From NCBI RefSeq assembly GCF_002368035.1, contig NZ_AP018222.1, positions 3,202,534-3,266,533 on the forward strand: DNA of 64,000 bases, read 5' to 3'. This DNA comes from Nostoc linckia NIES-25. Its GTDB lineage: Bacteria; Cyanobacteriota; Cyanobacteriia; Cyanobacteriales; Nostocaceae. Positions within the stretch are counted from its first letter, which is position 1, and each line of letters opens with the position of its first letter. Shown piece by piece: positions 48,720 to 55,335 of this stretch. A program made the translations under genes and the position numbers. Below the pieces are notes generated by a model. It was not told the DNA's origin, made no database searches, and saw nothing but the letters and a program-made list of their open reading frames with translations.

Positions 48720-50237
48720 ATGGAAAGGTATAAGGGTAAGGGTAAAAGGAAGATGGCTCTGAAAATCCCTAGTGGGAAGAAGATTGTTTATGCGGTGGTT
48801 GTGGCTTTTGCCTTTTTACTTTTTACTTTTAATTTTTCTGTTGCAGCGACGGCACAGGCGAAACATTACACTGAGTTGCAACTGCCACCGTTACCTGAGG
48901 TTAAGTTACCCAAGTACGAGCGGTTTGTACTGCAAAATGGCTTGGTTGTCTATTTGATGCAGGATCGCGAATTACCTTTGGTGAAGGGTACCGTGTTGGT
49001 AAGGACTGGGAATCGTTTGGAACCGTTGGAAAAAGTCGGATTGGCTGGTTTTACAGGCGCGGTAATGCGGACTGGAGGAACTACAAAGCATTCGGGCGAT
49101 GAATTAAATGAGATATTAGAACAACGAGCGGCGTCGGTGGAAACTAGTATTAGTGAAACTGCTGGTAGTGCTGGTTTTGATGCTCTGAGTGAAGATTTAG
49201 AAACGGTATTTGGGTTGTTTGCTGAGGTGTTGCGATCGCCTGTTTTTGCTCAAGAAAAGCTAGATTTGGCGAAAACCCAAGCTAAGGGTGCGATTGCGCG
49301 GCGGAATGACGATCCTAATGGCATTGCGAATCGAGAATTTCGTAAGTTACTTTATGGCAAAGAAAGTCCCTATGGTCGTACCACAGAGTATGCAACGGTA
49401 GATCGAGTTACCCGTGAGGATTTGCTCAAGTTTTATCAGCAATACTTCCACCCAAATAATATGATTTTGGGGATTGTGGGGGATTTTGACCCGAAAAAAA
49501 TGCGATCGCTCATTGAAGCTAAATTGGGCGATTGGAAACCCAACCCCAAAATCGCTAAACCCCAATTACCGGAGGTTTCCCCAGCTAATACTGGTGGAGT
49601 GTTTTTTGTGAATCAGCCGCAACTAACACAAAGTAGCGTGTTGATTGGACATTTGGGCGGACGGTTTGACAGTCCAGATTATCCAGCACTGAATGTGTTG
49701 AATGAAGTGTTAAATGGATTTGGCGGACGGTTATTTAATGAATTGCGATCGCGCCAAGGTTTAGCTTATTCTGTATACGGCTTCTGGAGTCCGCGTTACG
49801 ATTATCCGGGGATGTTCGTTGCTGGCGGACAAACGCGATCGGATGCTACAGTGCAGTTTGTCAAAGCCTTAGAAGCTGAAATTAAGCGCATCCAAGCTCA
49901 AAAAGTGACAGCAAAGGAACTAGCTTTTGCTAAAGAATCCACACTCAACTCCTTTGTTTTCAACTTCCAAGACCCCGCCCAAACCTTATCGCGGCTGATA
50001 CAGTACGAATATTACGGCTATCCGGCTGATTTTCTGTTTCGCTATCAAAAAGCCGTCGCCGCCACCACAGCTGATGACGTGCAACGCGTAGCGAGAGAAT
50101 ACCTCAAGCCAGAAAATATCGTCACTTTAGTAGTGGGGAATCAAACCGCCATTCAACCACCCTTGACGCAATTAGCTGCACAGGTAACACCAATAGATGT
50201 GACGATTCCCGACTTACAACCACAAGCGAAGAATTAG
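48720..50237 (+). CDS. M16-family peptidase homolog without zinc motif
   Basis: A 505-residue partner of the preceding peptidase. The fold is M16 (VLQNGLVVYLMQDRELPLVKGTVLVRTGNR, LFNELRSRQGLAYSVYGFWSP), but the HxxEH position reads TGAVMRTGG, so it cannot bind zinc there. Active/inactive M16 pairs form heterodimers, as in bacterial and mitochondrial processing peptidases. The N-terminus has a signal peptide (KKIVYAVVVAFAFLLFTFNFSVAATAQA). An ATG at 48753 (MALKIPSG) is an alternative start, since the first codons lie in AAGGGTA repeats. It lies 45 bp after the first gene, so probably one operon. Confidence 0.9.
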   Translation: MERYKGKGKRKMALKIPSGKKIVYAVVVAFAFLLFTFNFSVAATAQAKHYTELQLPPLPEVKLPKYERFVLQNGLVVYLMQDRELPLVKGTVLVRTGNRLEPLEKVGLAGFTGAVMRTGGTTKHSGDELNEILEQRAASVETSISETAGSAGFDALSEDLETVFGLFAEVLRSPVFAQEKLDLAKTQAKGAIARRNDDPNGIANREFRKLLYGKESPYGRTTEYATVDRVTREDLLKFYQQYFHPNNMILGIVGDFDPKKMRSLIEAKLGDWKPNPKIAKPQLPEVSPANTGGVFFVNQPQLTQSSVLIGHLGGRFDSPDYPALNVLNEVLNGFGGRLFNELRSRQGLAYSVYGFWSPRYDYPGMFVAGGQTRSDATVQFVKALEAEIKRIQAQKVTAKELAFAKESTLNSFVFNFQDPAQTLSRLIQYEYYGYPADFLFRYQKAVAATTADDVQRVAREYLKPENIVTLVVGNQTAIQPPLTQLAAQVTPIDVTIPDLQPQAKN

Positions 50238-50691
50238 TTGCATAGATGCCATGAGGCGATCGACACTAATAGTTCGCTAAGAATGGGTAAAGCTGGAAAA
50301 GAAAAAAGCTTATCCAAATCTGTAAGCCGATAACAAACAGGACTTACGCAAAAGATAACGAAAGTAGCGGTAATTCATGAATTACCGCTACGCAAGAATA
50401 AGGTTTTCAGTCACATATTGCGTAAGTCCTGACAAATTTTAGCCAAAGATAGTAGGGACACGATTCATCGTGTCCTTACACATATAAAAGGGACAGACAA
50501 ATCAAACAAATTTAGTTCAATTTATTAGTTATTAGGACAAAATTCCCGGATTTTTGTCTATAAATTTAGCCTAAAAATATTGATTTACTCTAATTCAGAA
50601 GCAAAATAATATAAGGAATAATTTTGAAATTAAATATCAAAATTGTTCACAATGACGTTATTTAGCATTAAGTATTTCTGGAGTTGAGTCA
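50238..50691. other. Spacer with CAGGACTTACGCAA element and hairpin
   Basis: Contains a 94-bp miniature element (50338-50431) and a perfect hairpin GGACACGAT/ATCGTGTCC (about 50457-50477). The AT-rich 200 bp to the right should hold the promoter of the GG-leader peptide gene. Confidence 0.65.
50338..50431. mobile_element. Miniature element CAGGACTTACGCAA, copy 1
   Basis: CAGGACTTACGCAA and TTGCGTAAGTCCTG are inverted ends; the inside carries a palindrome GGTAATTCATGAATTACC. ACAAA occurs on both sides, a probable 5-bp target duplication. Other copies are at 56534-56653 and 58506-58599. Confidence 0.8.
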
Positions 50692-50955
50692 ATGGTTAGA
50701 ATCCAAATTTACGATCTGCACCCTAGTGCAGACAAAGAACCGATCGATGAAATTAGTGCTGGAGAAATGAAGAGAGTACAAGGTGGTGTACTATCTAATT
50801 CGATGGGCAGAGAGTTTTCCAACTCACTTGAGGGAAATAATCCATCCACTACAACTGAGCCTCAGTCATCACGAGTAAACTCGCTACAAGAAGTAAATGC
50901 GCTTTTGGATAACTTTAGGATAGAACTAGATAAAGTATTTAGGAGGTTGGTATAA
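50692..50955 (+). CDS. Double-glycine leader peptide (candidate bacteriocin/RiPP or signal precursor)
   Basis: An 87-residue peptide. Residues 18-32 (PIDEISAGEMKRVQGG) form a classical leader for C39 peptidase exporters: Ile at -12, Glu at -8, Met at -7, Val at -4, then GG. The predicted mature part is 55 residues, VLSNSMGREFSNSLEGNNPS then a Ser/Thr-rich middle and a helical charged end (LLDNFRIELDKVFRRLV), with no Cys. A GGAG ribosome-binding site precedes the ATG and a strong Rho-independent terminator follows, so it is a monocistronic gene. A suitable exporter gene is at 60617-63670. It is not similar to the five tandem precursors. Confidence 0.72.
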   Translation: MVRIQIYDLHPSADKEPIDEISAGEMKRVQGGVLSNSMGREFSNSLEGNNPSTTTEPQSSRVNSLQEVNALLDNFRIELDKVFRRLV

Positions 50956-51012
50956 GAGCCAATTTGCTAATTTATGAGCAGAGTTTTGTTATTGAAGTTT
51001 TCTCTTATATTC

Positions 51013-51052
51013 GTGCGTTCTAATTATCCCTAATATTAGAACGCACTTTTTT
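51013..51052 (+). terminator. Rho-independent terminator of the GG-leader peptide gene
   Basis: GTGCGTTCTAAT (51013-51024) and ATTAGAACGCAC (51035-51046) form a perfect 12-bp stem followed by TTTTTT (51047-51052), 58 bp after the stop codon. Confidence 0.92.
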
Positions 51053-51179
51053 ATGAAAAGTTTTATTGAAGAATTCAGAAGTCATACTAAAAGTCCCTAA
51101 CACCCCACCCCCAACCCCTCCCCTTGCTAAGGGGCTACGGTGTATAGACAACTGATTTAATCACCCCAAATCTTGTTTT

Positions 51180-51260
51180 GTAGGGTGCGTTATCGCGCCA
51201 GCGTAACGCACCGCCAGAAATTTGCGGTGCGTTAGGACTATCGTCCATAACGCACCCTAC
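51180..51260. mobile_element. Miniature element, GTAGGGTGYGTTA family, copy 3, nested
   Basis: GTAGGGTGCGTTA to TAACGCACCCTAC, 81 bp, with a perfect inner hairpin AACGCACCGC / GCGGTGCGTT. It lies inside the element 51135-51422. Confidence 0.8.
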
Positions 51261-51365
51261 TGGCGTGACAAGGCTAAAATGTTGCAATAGATTAGCAGTA
51301 AAAACATCGAATTTATAAAGTTCAAAGCCCATTCCCTAATGCACTATTTTAGTCTTGTCACGCCA
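51261..51365. mobile_element. Miniature element TGGCGTGACAAGRCTAAAAT, nested
   Basis: TGGCGTGACAAGGCTAAAAT at the left is inverted by ATTTTAGTCTTGTCACGCCA at the right, about 105 bp. CTAC flanks both sides. It lies next to copy 3 of the GTAGGGTG family, within the element 51135-51422. Confidence 0.75.
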
Positions 51366-51797
51366 CTACTGGATTCAAATCTTTTGTAGTAATGGTTTTT
51401 TTGACTTGTGTATACACGGTAGTGCTAAGGGGAGGGGTAAAACGCTTATGGGATAAATAAGCGTTTGAGCTTAAGTTGACACGTATGCACAGCTGTAAAG
51501 CCTCTACCAAGGTATTTGTATCAAGCTTAAAGCCTTGCTATTTGTAGTGCTAGCTATTAATAAGCTACATTCACCAGCATGACTTCAATTCAATTGAAGA
51601 ATTTGGATTCCCCATCTCTGAGTTCTAAATTCTATTTTGATAAAGACTCAACTCATTGACATGTGTCTTTCTAAAGCCTTTCTGGAGCTTGACTTTGCTA
51701 ATTCCATCAATAAAAATTGCAGTAACAGGTAAGGAAAGCAGAGCTTAATTACCCGTTCAACTAACCTGGTTTAAAGCAAGTTTTTTAAGAGGAAAAA

Positions 51798-52028
51798 ATG
51801 GCAAATATTACTCTATCTGAACTCTATGTTTCTGGTTCTGAATTGTTTGAAGGAACCGAAAGCTTTCTCAATGATTTAGGCGATGCTGAGTCTATCTCTG
51901 GTGGTAACTATGCCAATTTCAGCGACATTTCAAGCTTGACAAAACTAGCTGAAGCATATGTTGATACCTATGCTATCGGTCATGTCACCTTCGTAGCTAA
52001 GTCCTACAGCCACGGTACATACTACTAA
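51798..52028 (+). CDS. Tandem RiPP precursor peptide 1
   Basis: A 76-residue peptide, first of five paralogs. The leader MANITLSELYVSGSELFEGT plus ESFLNDLGDAESISGG (to Gly36) ends in a double glycine with Ile at -4, suited to a C39 peptidase. The predicted core is 40 residues: NYANFSDISSLTKLAEAYVD, TYAIGHVTFVAKSYSHGTYY. It has many Ser/Thr and Tyr, two Lys, two His and no Cys. A good ribosome-binding site AGAGG lies six bases before the ATG. It differs from its sisters by Glu instead of Asp before SISGG and by ANFSDISS. Downstream are a kinase and a HopA1-family protein, the likely modifying enzymes. Confidence 0.82.
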   Translation: MANITLSELYVSGSELFEGTESFLNDLGDAESISGGNYANFSDISSLTKLAEAYVDTYAIGHVTFVAKSYSHGTYY

Positions 52029-52193
52029 TCGTTGAGTAGTAGTTACTTAGAAAGCTCAATGCTCTTTGCGGATGAAAAGTAGAAAGTCACCTCTATTGCA
52101 TGTCTGAGGTTTCTTGATTAAGAATAATCCCCAAGAGCCAAACAAATCAACTCAAATACAGCTTAATCACAACAAGAATTTGAAGAATAAGTC
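52022..52193 (+). promoter_or_regulatory. Conserved spacer stem-loop 1 between precursor genes
   Basis: GCTCTTTGCGGA (52061) can pair with TCCCCAAGAGC (to about 52138) across a loop that holds an AATAG/CTATT-like small hairpin in sister copies. The pairing here is weaker than in the other spacers, as G to C at one position breaks a base pair. GAAGAATAAGTC before the next ATG is the ribosome-binding region. Confidence 0.5.
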
Positions 52194-52433
52194 ATGGCAA
52201 ATATTACTCTTTCTGAACTCTATGTTTCTGGTTCTGAATTGTTTGAAGGAACCGAAAGTTTTCTCAATGATTTAAACGATGCTGATTCCATCTCTGGTGG
52301 TAACTATAATGGATTTAGCGATATTTCAACTTTGACAAAACTAGCTGAAGCTTATGTTGATACATATGCCATCGGTCATGTCACCTTTGTAGCTAAGTCC
52401 TACAGCAGCAGCGGTGCAGGAGGATACTACTAA
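52194..52433 (+). CDS. Tandem RiPP precursor peptide 2
   Basis: A 79-residue paralog, the longest of the five. The leader is identical to copy 1 except DLNDADSISGG. The predicted core is NYNGFSDISTLTKLAEAYVD then TYAIGHVTFVAKSYSSSGAGGYY, i.e. the tail is extended by SSGAGG compared with copy 1. No Cys. The strong conservation of the leader and of TLTKLAEAYVDTYAIGH, against variable first residues and tail, indicates a family of products made by one enzyme set. Confidence 0.82.
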   Translation: MANITLSELYVSGSELFEGTESFLNDLNDADSISGGNYNGFSDISTLTKLAEAYVDTYAIGHVTFVAKSYSSSGAGGYY

Positions 52434-52465
52434 TCGTTGAGTAGTAGTTACTGAGAAAGATAAAT

Positions 52466-52545
52466 GGCTCTTTGGGGATAAAAAATAGAAAGTCATCTCT
52501 ATTGCATATCTGAGGTTTCTTGATTAGCAATAATCCCTAAGAGCC
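52466..52545 (+). promoter_or_regulatory. Conserved spacer stem-loop 2
   Basis: GGCTCTTTGGGGAT (52466-52479) faces AATCCCTAAGAGCC (52532-52545). The loop contains AATAGAAAGTCATCTCTATT, itself a small hairpin. Confidence 0.55.
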
Positions 52546-52599
52546 AAACAAATCAACTCAAATACAGCTTAATCACAACAAGAATTTGAGGAATAAGTC

Positions 52600-52830
52600 A
52601 TGGCAAATATTACTCTTTCTGAACTCTATGTTTCTGGTTCTGAATTGTTTGAAGGATCCGAAAGTTTTCTCAATGATTTAGGCGATGCTGATTCCATCTC
52701 TGGTGGTAACTATAATGGATTTAGCGATATTTCAACTTTGACAAAACTAGCTGAAGCATATGTTGATACCTATGCTATCGGTCATGTCACCTTTGTAGCT
52801 AAGTCCTACAGCCACGGTACATACTACTAA
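52600..52830 (+). CDS. Tandem RiPP precursor peptide 3
   Basis: A 76-residue paralog. The leader carries GSESF instead of GTESF, and DLGDADSISGG. The core is NYNGFSDISTLTKLAEAYVD then TYAIGHVTFVAKSYSHGTYY: it has the front of copies 2 and 4 but the tail of copy 1, which suggests recombination between copies. No Cys. The ATG is preceded by GAGGAATAAGTC. Confidence 0.82.
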   Translation: MANITLSELYVSGSELFEGSESFLNDLGDADSISGGNYNGFSDISTLTKLAEAYVDTYAIGHVTFVAKSYSHGTYY

Positions 52831-52859
52831 TCATTGGGTAGCTAATTACAAAGCTCAAC

Positions 52860-52939
52860 GGCTCTTTGGTGATAAAAAATAGAAAGTCATCTCTATTGCA
52901 TATCTGAGGTTTATTGATTAGCAATAATCCCCAAGAGCC
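52860..52939 (+). promoter_or_regulatory. Conserved spacer stem-loop 3
   Basis: GGCTCTTTGGTGAT (52860-52873) faces AATCCCCAAGAGCC (52926-52939). The one base change on the left arm (G to T) retains no worse than a wobble or mismatch, and the rest of the stem is kept. Confidence 0.55.
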
Positions 52940-52993
52940 AAACCAATAAATTCAACTTGAGATTAATCACAACAAGGATTTGAAGAATAAGTC

Positions 52994-53224
52994 ATGGCAA
53001 ATATTACTCTTTCTGAACTCTATGTTTCTGGTTCTGAATTGTTTGAAGGAACCGAAAGTTTTCTCAATGATTTAGGCGATGCTGATTCCATCTCTGGTGG
53101 TAACTATAGTGGATTTAGCGATATTTCGACTTTAACAAAACTAGCTGAAGCATATGTTGACACATATGCTATCGGCCATATCACTTTTGTAGCTAAGTCC
53201 TACAGCAGCAGCAGTGCATACTAA
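52994..53224 (+). CDS. Tandem RiPP precursor peptide 4
   Basis: A 76-residue paralog. Leader as copy 2 with DLGDADSISGG. Core NYSGFSDISTLTKLAEAYVD then TYAIGHITFVAKSYSSSSAY; Val to Ile in the GHITF segment, and a Ser-rich tail with four consecutive Ser. No Cys. It continues the series in the same orientation with the same spacer. Confidence 0.82.
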   Translation: MANITLSELYVSGSELFEGTESFLNDLGDADSISGGNYSGFSDISTLTKLAEAYVDTYAIGHITFVAKSYSSSSAY

Positions 53225-53259
53225 TAATCGTTGAATAGTAGTTACTGAGAAAGATAAAT

Positions 53260-53339
53260 GGCTCTTTGGGGATAAAAAATAGAAAGTCATCTCTATTGAG
53301 ACTATGAGGTTTCTTGATTATCAATAATCCCCAAGAGCC
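53260..53339 (+). promoter_or_regulatory. Conserved spacer stem-loop 4
   Basis: GGCTCTTTGGGGAT (53260-53273) faces AATCCCCAAGAGCC (53326-53339), the best-paired of the four, with one bulged T. Confidence 0.58.
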
Positions 53340-53393
53340 AACCACATGAATTGAACAAAAACCCAATTATAACAAGTGCTTGAGGAATAAGTC

Positions 53394-53627
53394 ATGGCAA
53401 ATATTACTCTTTCTGAACTCTATGTTTCTGGTTCTGAATTGTTTGAAGGAACCGAAAGCTTTCTGAATGATTTCAGCGATGTTGATTCCATCTCTGGTGG
53501 TAGCGAGTGGAGTGGATTTAGCGACCTTTCAACTTTGACAAAACTCGCTGAAGCTTATGTTGATACCTATGCTATTGGTCATATTGCTTTTATAGCTAAG
53601 TCCTACAGCAGTAGCAGTGCTGTCTGA
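53394..53627 (+). CDS. Tandem RiPP precursor peptide 5
   Basis: A 77-residue paralog, the most divergent. The leader ends DFSDVDSISGG. The core begins SEWSGFSDLSTLTKLAEAYVD (one residue longer, with the only Trp of the set) and ends TYAIGHIAFIAKSYSSSSAV. The tail lacks the terminal Tyr. No Cys. It is the last of the array; a small hairpin (53628-53650) overlaps its stop codon. Confidence 0.82.
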   Translation: MANITLSELYVSGSELFEGTESFLNDFSDVDSISGGSEWSGFSDLSTLTKLAEAYVDTYAIGHIAFIAKSYSSSSAV

Positions 53628-53650
53628 TAATCAAGTTGTAGTTGATTATT
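53628..53650 (+). terminator. Possible hairpin after the precursor array
   Basis: ATAATCAA (53628-53635) pairs with TTGATTAT (53643-53650). There is no clear T-run, so it may attenuate rather than end transcription into the kinase gene. Confidence 0.4.
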
Positions 53651-53655
53651 AAGTT

Positions 53656-53742
53656 ATAGCAATCCTATTTGAGTTTAGAAATTAGTCGTGGAAACAGTTA
53701 ATAGGCAATAGATTTTTTCACAAATGATTTAGGATTGCTATA
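53656..53742. mobile_element. Miniature inverted-repeat TATAGCAATCCT
   Basis: TATAGCAATCCT (53656-53667) is inverted by AGGATTGCTATA (53731-53742), 87 bp. It is placed between the precursor array and the kinase gene. Confidence 0.7.
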
Positions 53743-53883
53743 CAATAATCTGCTTTGATTTTTGAACTAATTTACATTGGTAGGGAATGCAGAGGTGATG
53801 AATACCGCCTGTACCGTAGTTTAGAATCATCCTGTTTGAGTTGATGGCGAGTTTATTCATCCAATCAAATAGGAGCTATATAG

Positions 53884-55215
53884 TTGTTATTGAGTGTGAA
53901 TTTGAGCTTAATTGAAGTGCGATCGCTAATTCAAAAAACGCTCAATTCACCGCGAGACATCCAGCAGAATACTAGTTTAGCAGCTTCTTCATTGGGTAAT
54001 AGCAACTTTGAATTTTCCAAGGAAATATCTGACAATATGCCATTTTTATTAAGTTCTCAAAATGTATTTGATTACCTAATTTCTCTGGGATTATGTACTC
54101 AAGAAGAACAAACATTGAGCAAAATTGAGCTAAAGCCTGCCAAAAATTTTAATTTATTAATTACCTTACCAGAAGGTCAGCAACTTTTAGTTAAACAAGA
54201 GCGCCATAATCGAGAAGGAAAAGCTGTTGGCGAGTTTCTTGACGAATGGAGAATTCATAATTTTTTTCGCACTTTCCCAGAAATTAGCCATATTCGCTCT
54301 TATTGTTCGGAAGTCCTGCATTTTGATGCGGAAAATTCCATCATTGTTTTTAATTATCTGAGTAATTATCGCGATTTGGCAGATTTTTACATCAAAGAGA
54401 ATTTTTACCCCACTGAGATTGCAAAGGTAGTTGGCAGTATTTTGGCATCGATTCATCGTCTAAGCCTTAGCCGTCCAGAATATCAACAATTCTTTCAAAA
54501 TCGTGAGAATGTATCTAGCCAAGAACCTCCAAACCTACATCAAGGACTTGATAGAATTACACCAGAAATTTACGGTAAAGTTCCTGGCGATGGATTGAAA
54601 TTTTTCACCCTTTACCAACGTTACGATAGCTTAGGACAAGCGATCGCAAATTTGGCTGGCGCTTTTAGTCCGTACTGTTTGACTCATAACGATCTCAAGC
54701 TGAATAATATTCTGATTTCTCTCAATTGGGAACAAGCAACTTTTCAGGAATCGCTTTCAGGTGAGAGTGCGATTCGGCTAATTGACTGGGAACGTTGTGA
54801 TTGGGGAGATCCAGCTAACGATTTGGGAAATTTGTTAGCCAGCTATCTGCAAATATGGCTGTATAGTATTGTCATTGGTAAAGATATAGCGATCGAACAG
54901 TCATTACGTTTAGCTACGACTCCTTTGCAACTTCTTCAGCCATCGATGGCGGCGTTAGTGGCTAGTTATTTAGCTGAATTTCCTCAAGTACTAGAACATC
55001 GTCCTGATTTCTTGGAACGAGTTATCCAATTTTCTGGTTTAGCCTTGATTAGATCTATTCAGGCGATACTTCAGTATGAGAAGAGATTTGGTAATTCAGG
55101 TATCTGTATGCTGCAAGTTGCCAAGAGTTTATTGTGCCGTCCAGAAGCATCTATACCAACAATTTTTGGCGTGCAAGCATCAGAACTCTATCCAACAAAT
55201 TTATCTCGCGTATAA
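53884..55215 (+). CDS. APH-fold kinase, candidate RiPP Ser/Thr kinase
   Basis: A 443-residue protein with an aminoglycoside-phosphotransferase / choline-kinase-type fold. LLVKQERH has the ATP-binding Lys104; the catalytic loop is LTHNDLKLNNIL (Asp270, Asn275) and the metal-binding site is LIDWERCDWGDPANDLG (Asp301). A region of about 80 residues precedes the kinase fold. The start is a TTG at 53884, fixed by AGGAG eight bases upstream (53871-53875). It follows five precursor peptide genes and precedes a HopA1-family gene, the pairing known from class V lanthipeptide (LxmK/LxmY) and thioamitide clusters. Inferred role: phosphorylate Ser/Thr of the precursors. A drug-resistance role is unlikely given the context. 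Confidence 0.82.
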   Translation: MLLSVNLSLIEVRSLIQKTLNSPRDIQQNTSLAASSLGNSNFEFSKEISDNMPFLLSSQNVFDYLISLGLCTQEEQTLSKIELKPAKNFNLLITLPEGQQLLVKQERHNREGKAVGEFLDEWRIHNFFRTFPEISHIRSYCSEVLHFDAENSIIVFNYLSNYRDLADFYIKENFYPTEIAKVVGSILASIHRLSLSRPEYQQFFQNRENVSSQEPPNLHQGLDRITPEIYGKVPGDGLKFFTLYQRYDSLGQAIANLAGAFSPYCLTHNDLKLNNILISLNWEQATFQESLSGESAIRLIDWERCDWGDPANDLGNLLASYLQIWLYSIVIGKDIAIEQSLRLATTPLQLLQPSMAALVASYLAEFPQVLEHRPDFLERVIQFSGLALIRSIQAILQYEKRFGNSGICMLQVAKSLLCRPEASIPTIFGVQASELYPTNLSRV

Positions 55216-55335
55216 AAACAAGCCAATCAATTTTGGATTTTAGATTACCGATAGCGCAGCATTAGCGAGTAATTGAGCGTTTTTTGAATTGAAAGAGACT
55301 ACTTCTACTCCTCTGTTATTTACACAACAGCCATT

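Larger units (their letters stand above)
51135..51422. mobile_element. CTACGGTGTATA element with 10-bp target duplication
   Basis: CTACGGTGTATAGACAA and TTGTGTATACACGGTAG are the inverted ends, 288 bp apart. TGCTAAGGGG is found directly outside both ends (51125-51134 and 51423-51432). The ends are shared with the element at 20599-20925. Two further elements sit inside it. Confidence 0.82.
51091..51486. mobile_element. Outer miniature element (AAGCTTAAGTTGACAC type), interrupted and left-truncated
   Basis: CCCCACCCCCAACCCCTCCCC on the left and GGGGAGGGGTAAAACGC...TTTGAGCTTAAGTTGACAC on the right match the core and right end of the element at 27401-27571. The left terminal repeat is missing, and the core is split by the insertion 51135-51422. 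Confidence 0.6.
50956..51797. other. Spacer containing a nested set of mobile elements
   Basis: Apart from a terminator (51013-51052), nearly 400 bp (51091-51486) are nested miniature elements. From 51487 to 51797 the DNA is AT-rich and non-coding and should carry the promoter of the peptide array; the last 20 bases include AAGAGG, the ribosome-binding site of the first precursor gene. Confidence 0.7.

Noticed and set aside
51798..53627. CRISPR array or simple tandem repeat
   Set aside because: Repeat period is about 400 bp and each unit is a complete gene with its own ribosome-binding site; there are no short direct repeats with unique spacers.
51798..53627. Ordinary class V lanthipeptide precursors
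   Set aside because: The enzymes fit, but no precursor has a cysteine, so lanthionine rings cannot form from these peptides.
53884..55215. Aminoglycoside resistance gene
   Set aside because: The APH fold is shared, but the position between RiPP precursors and a HopA1-family gene points to peptide modification.
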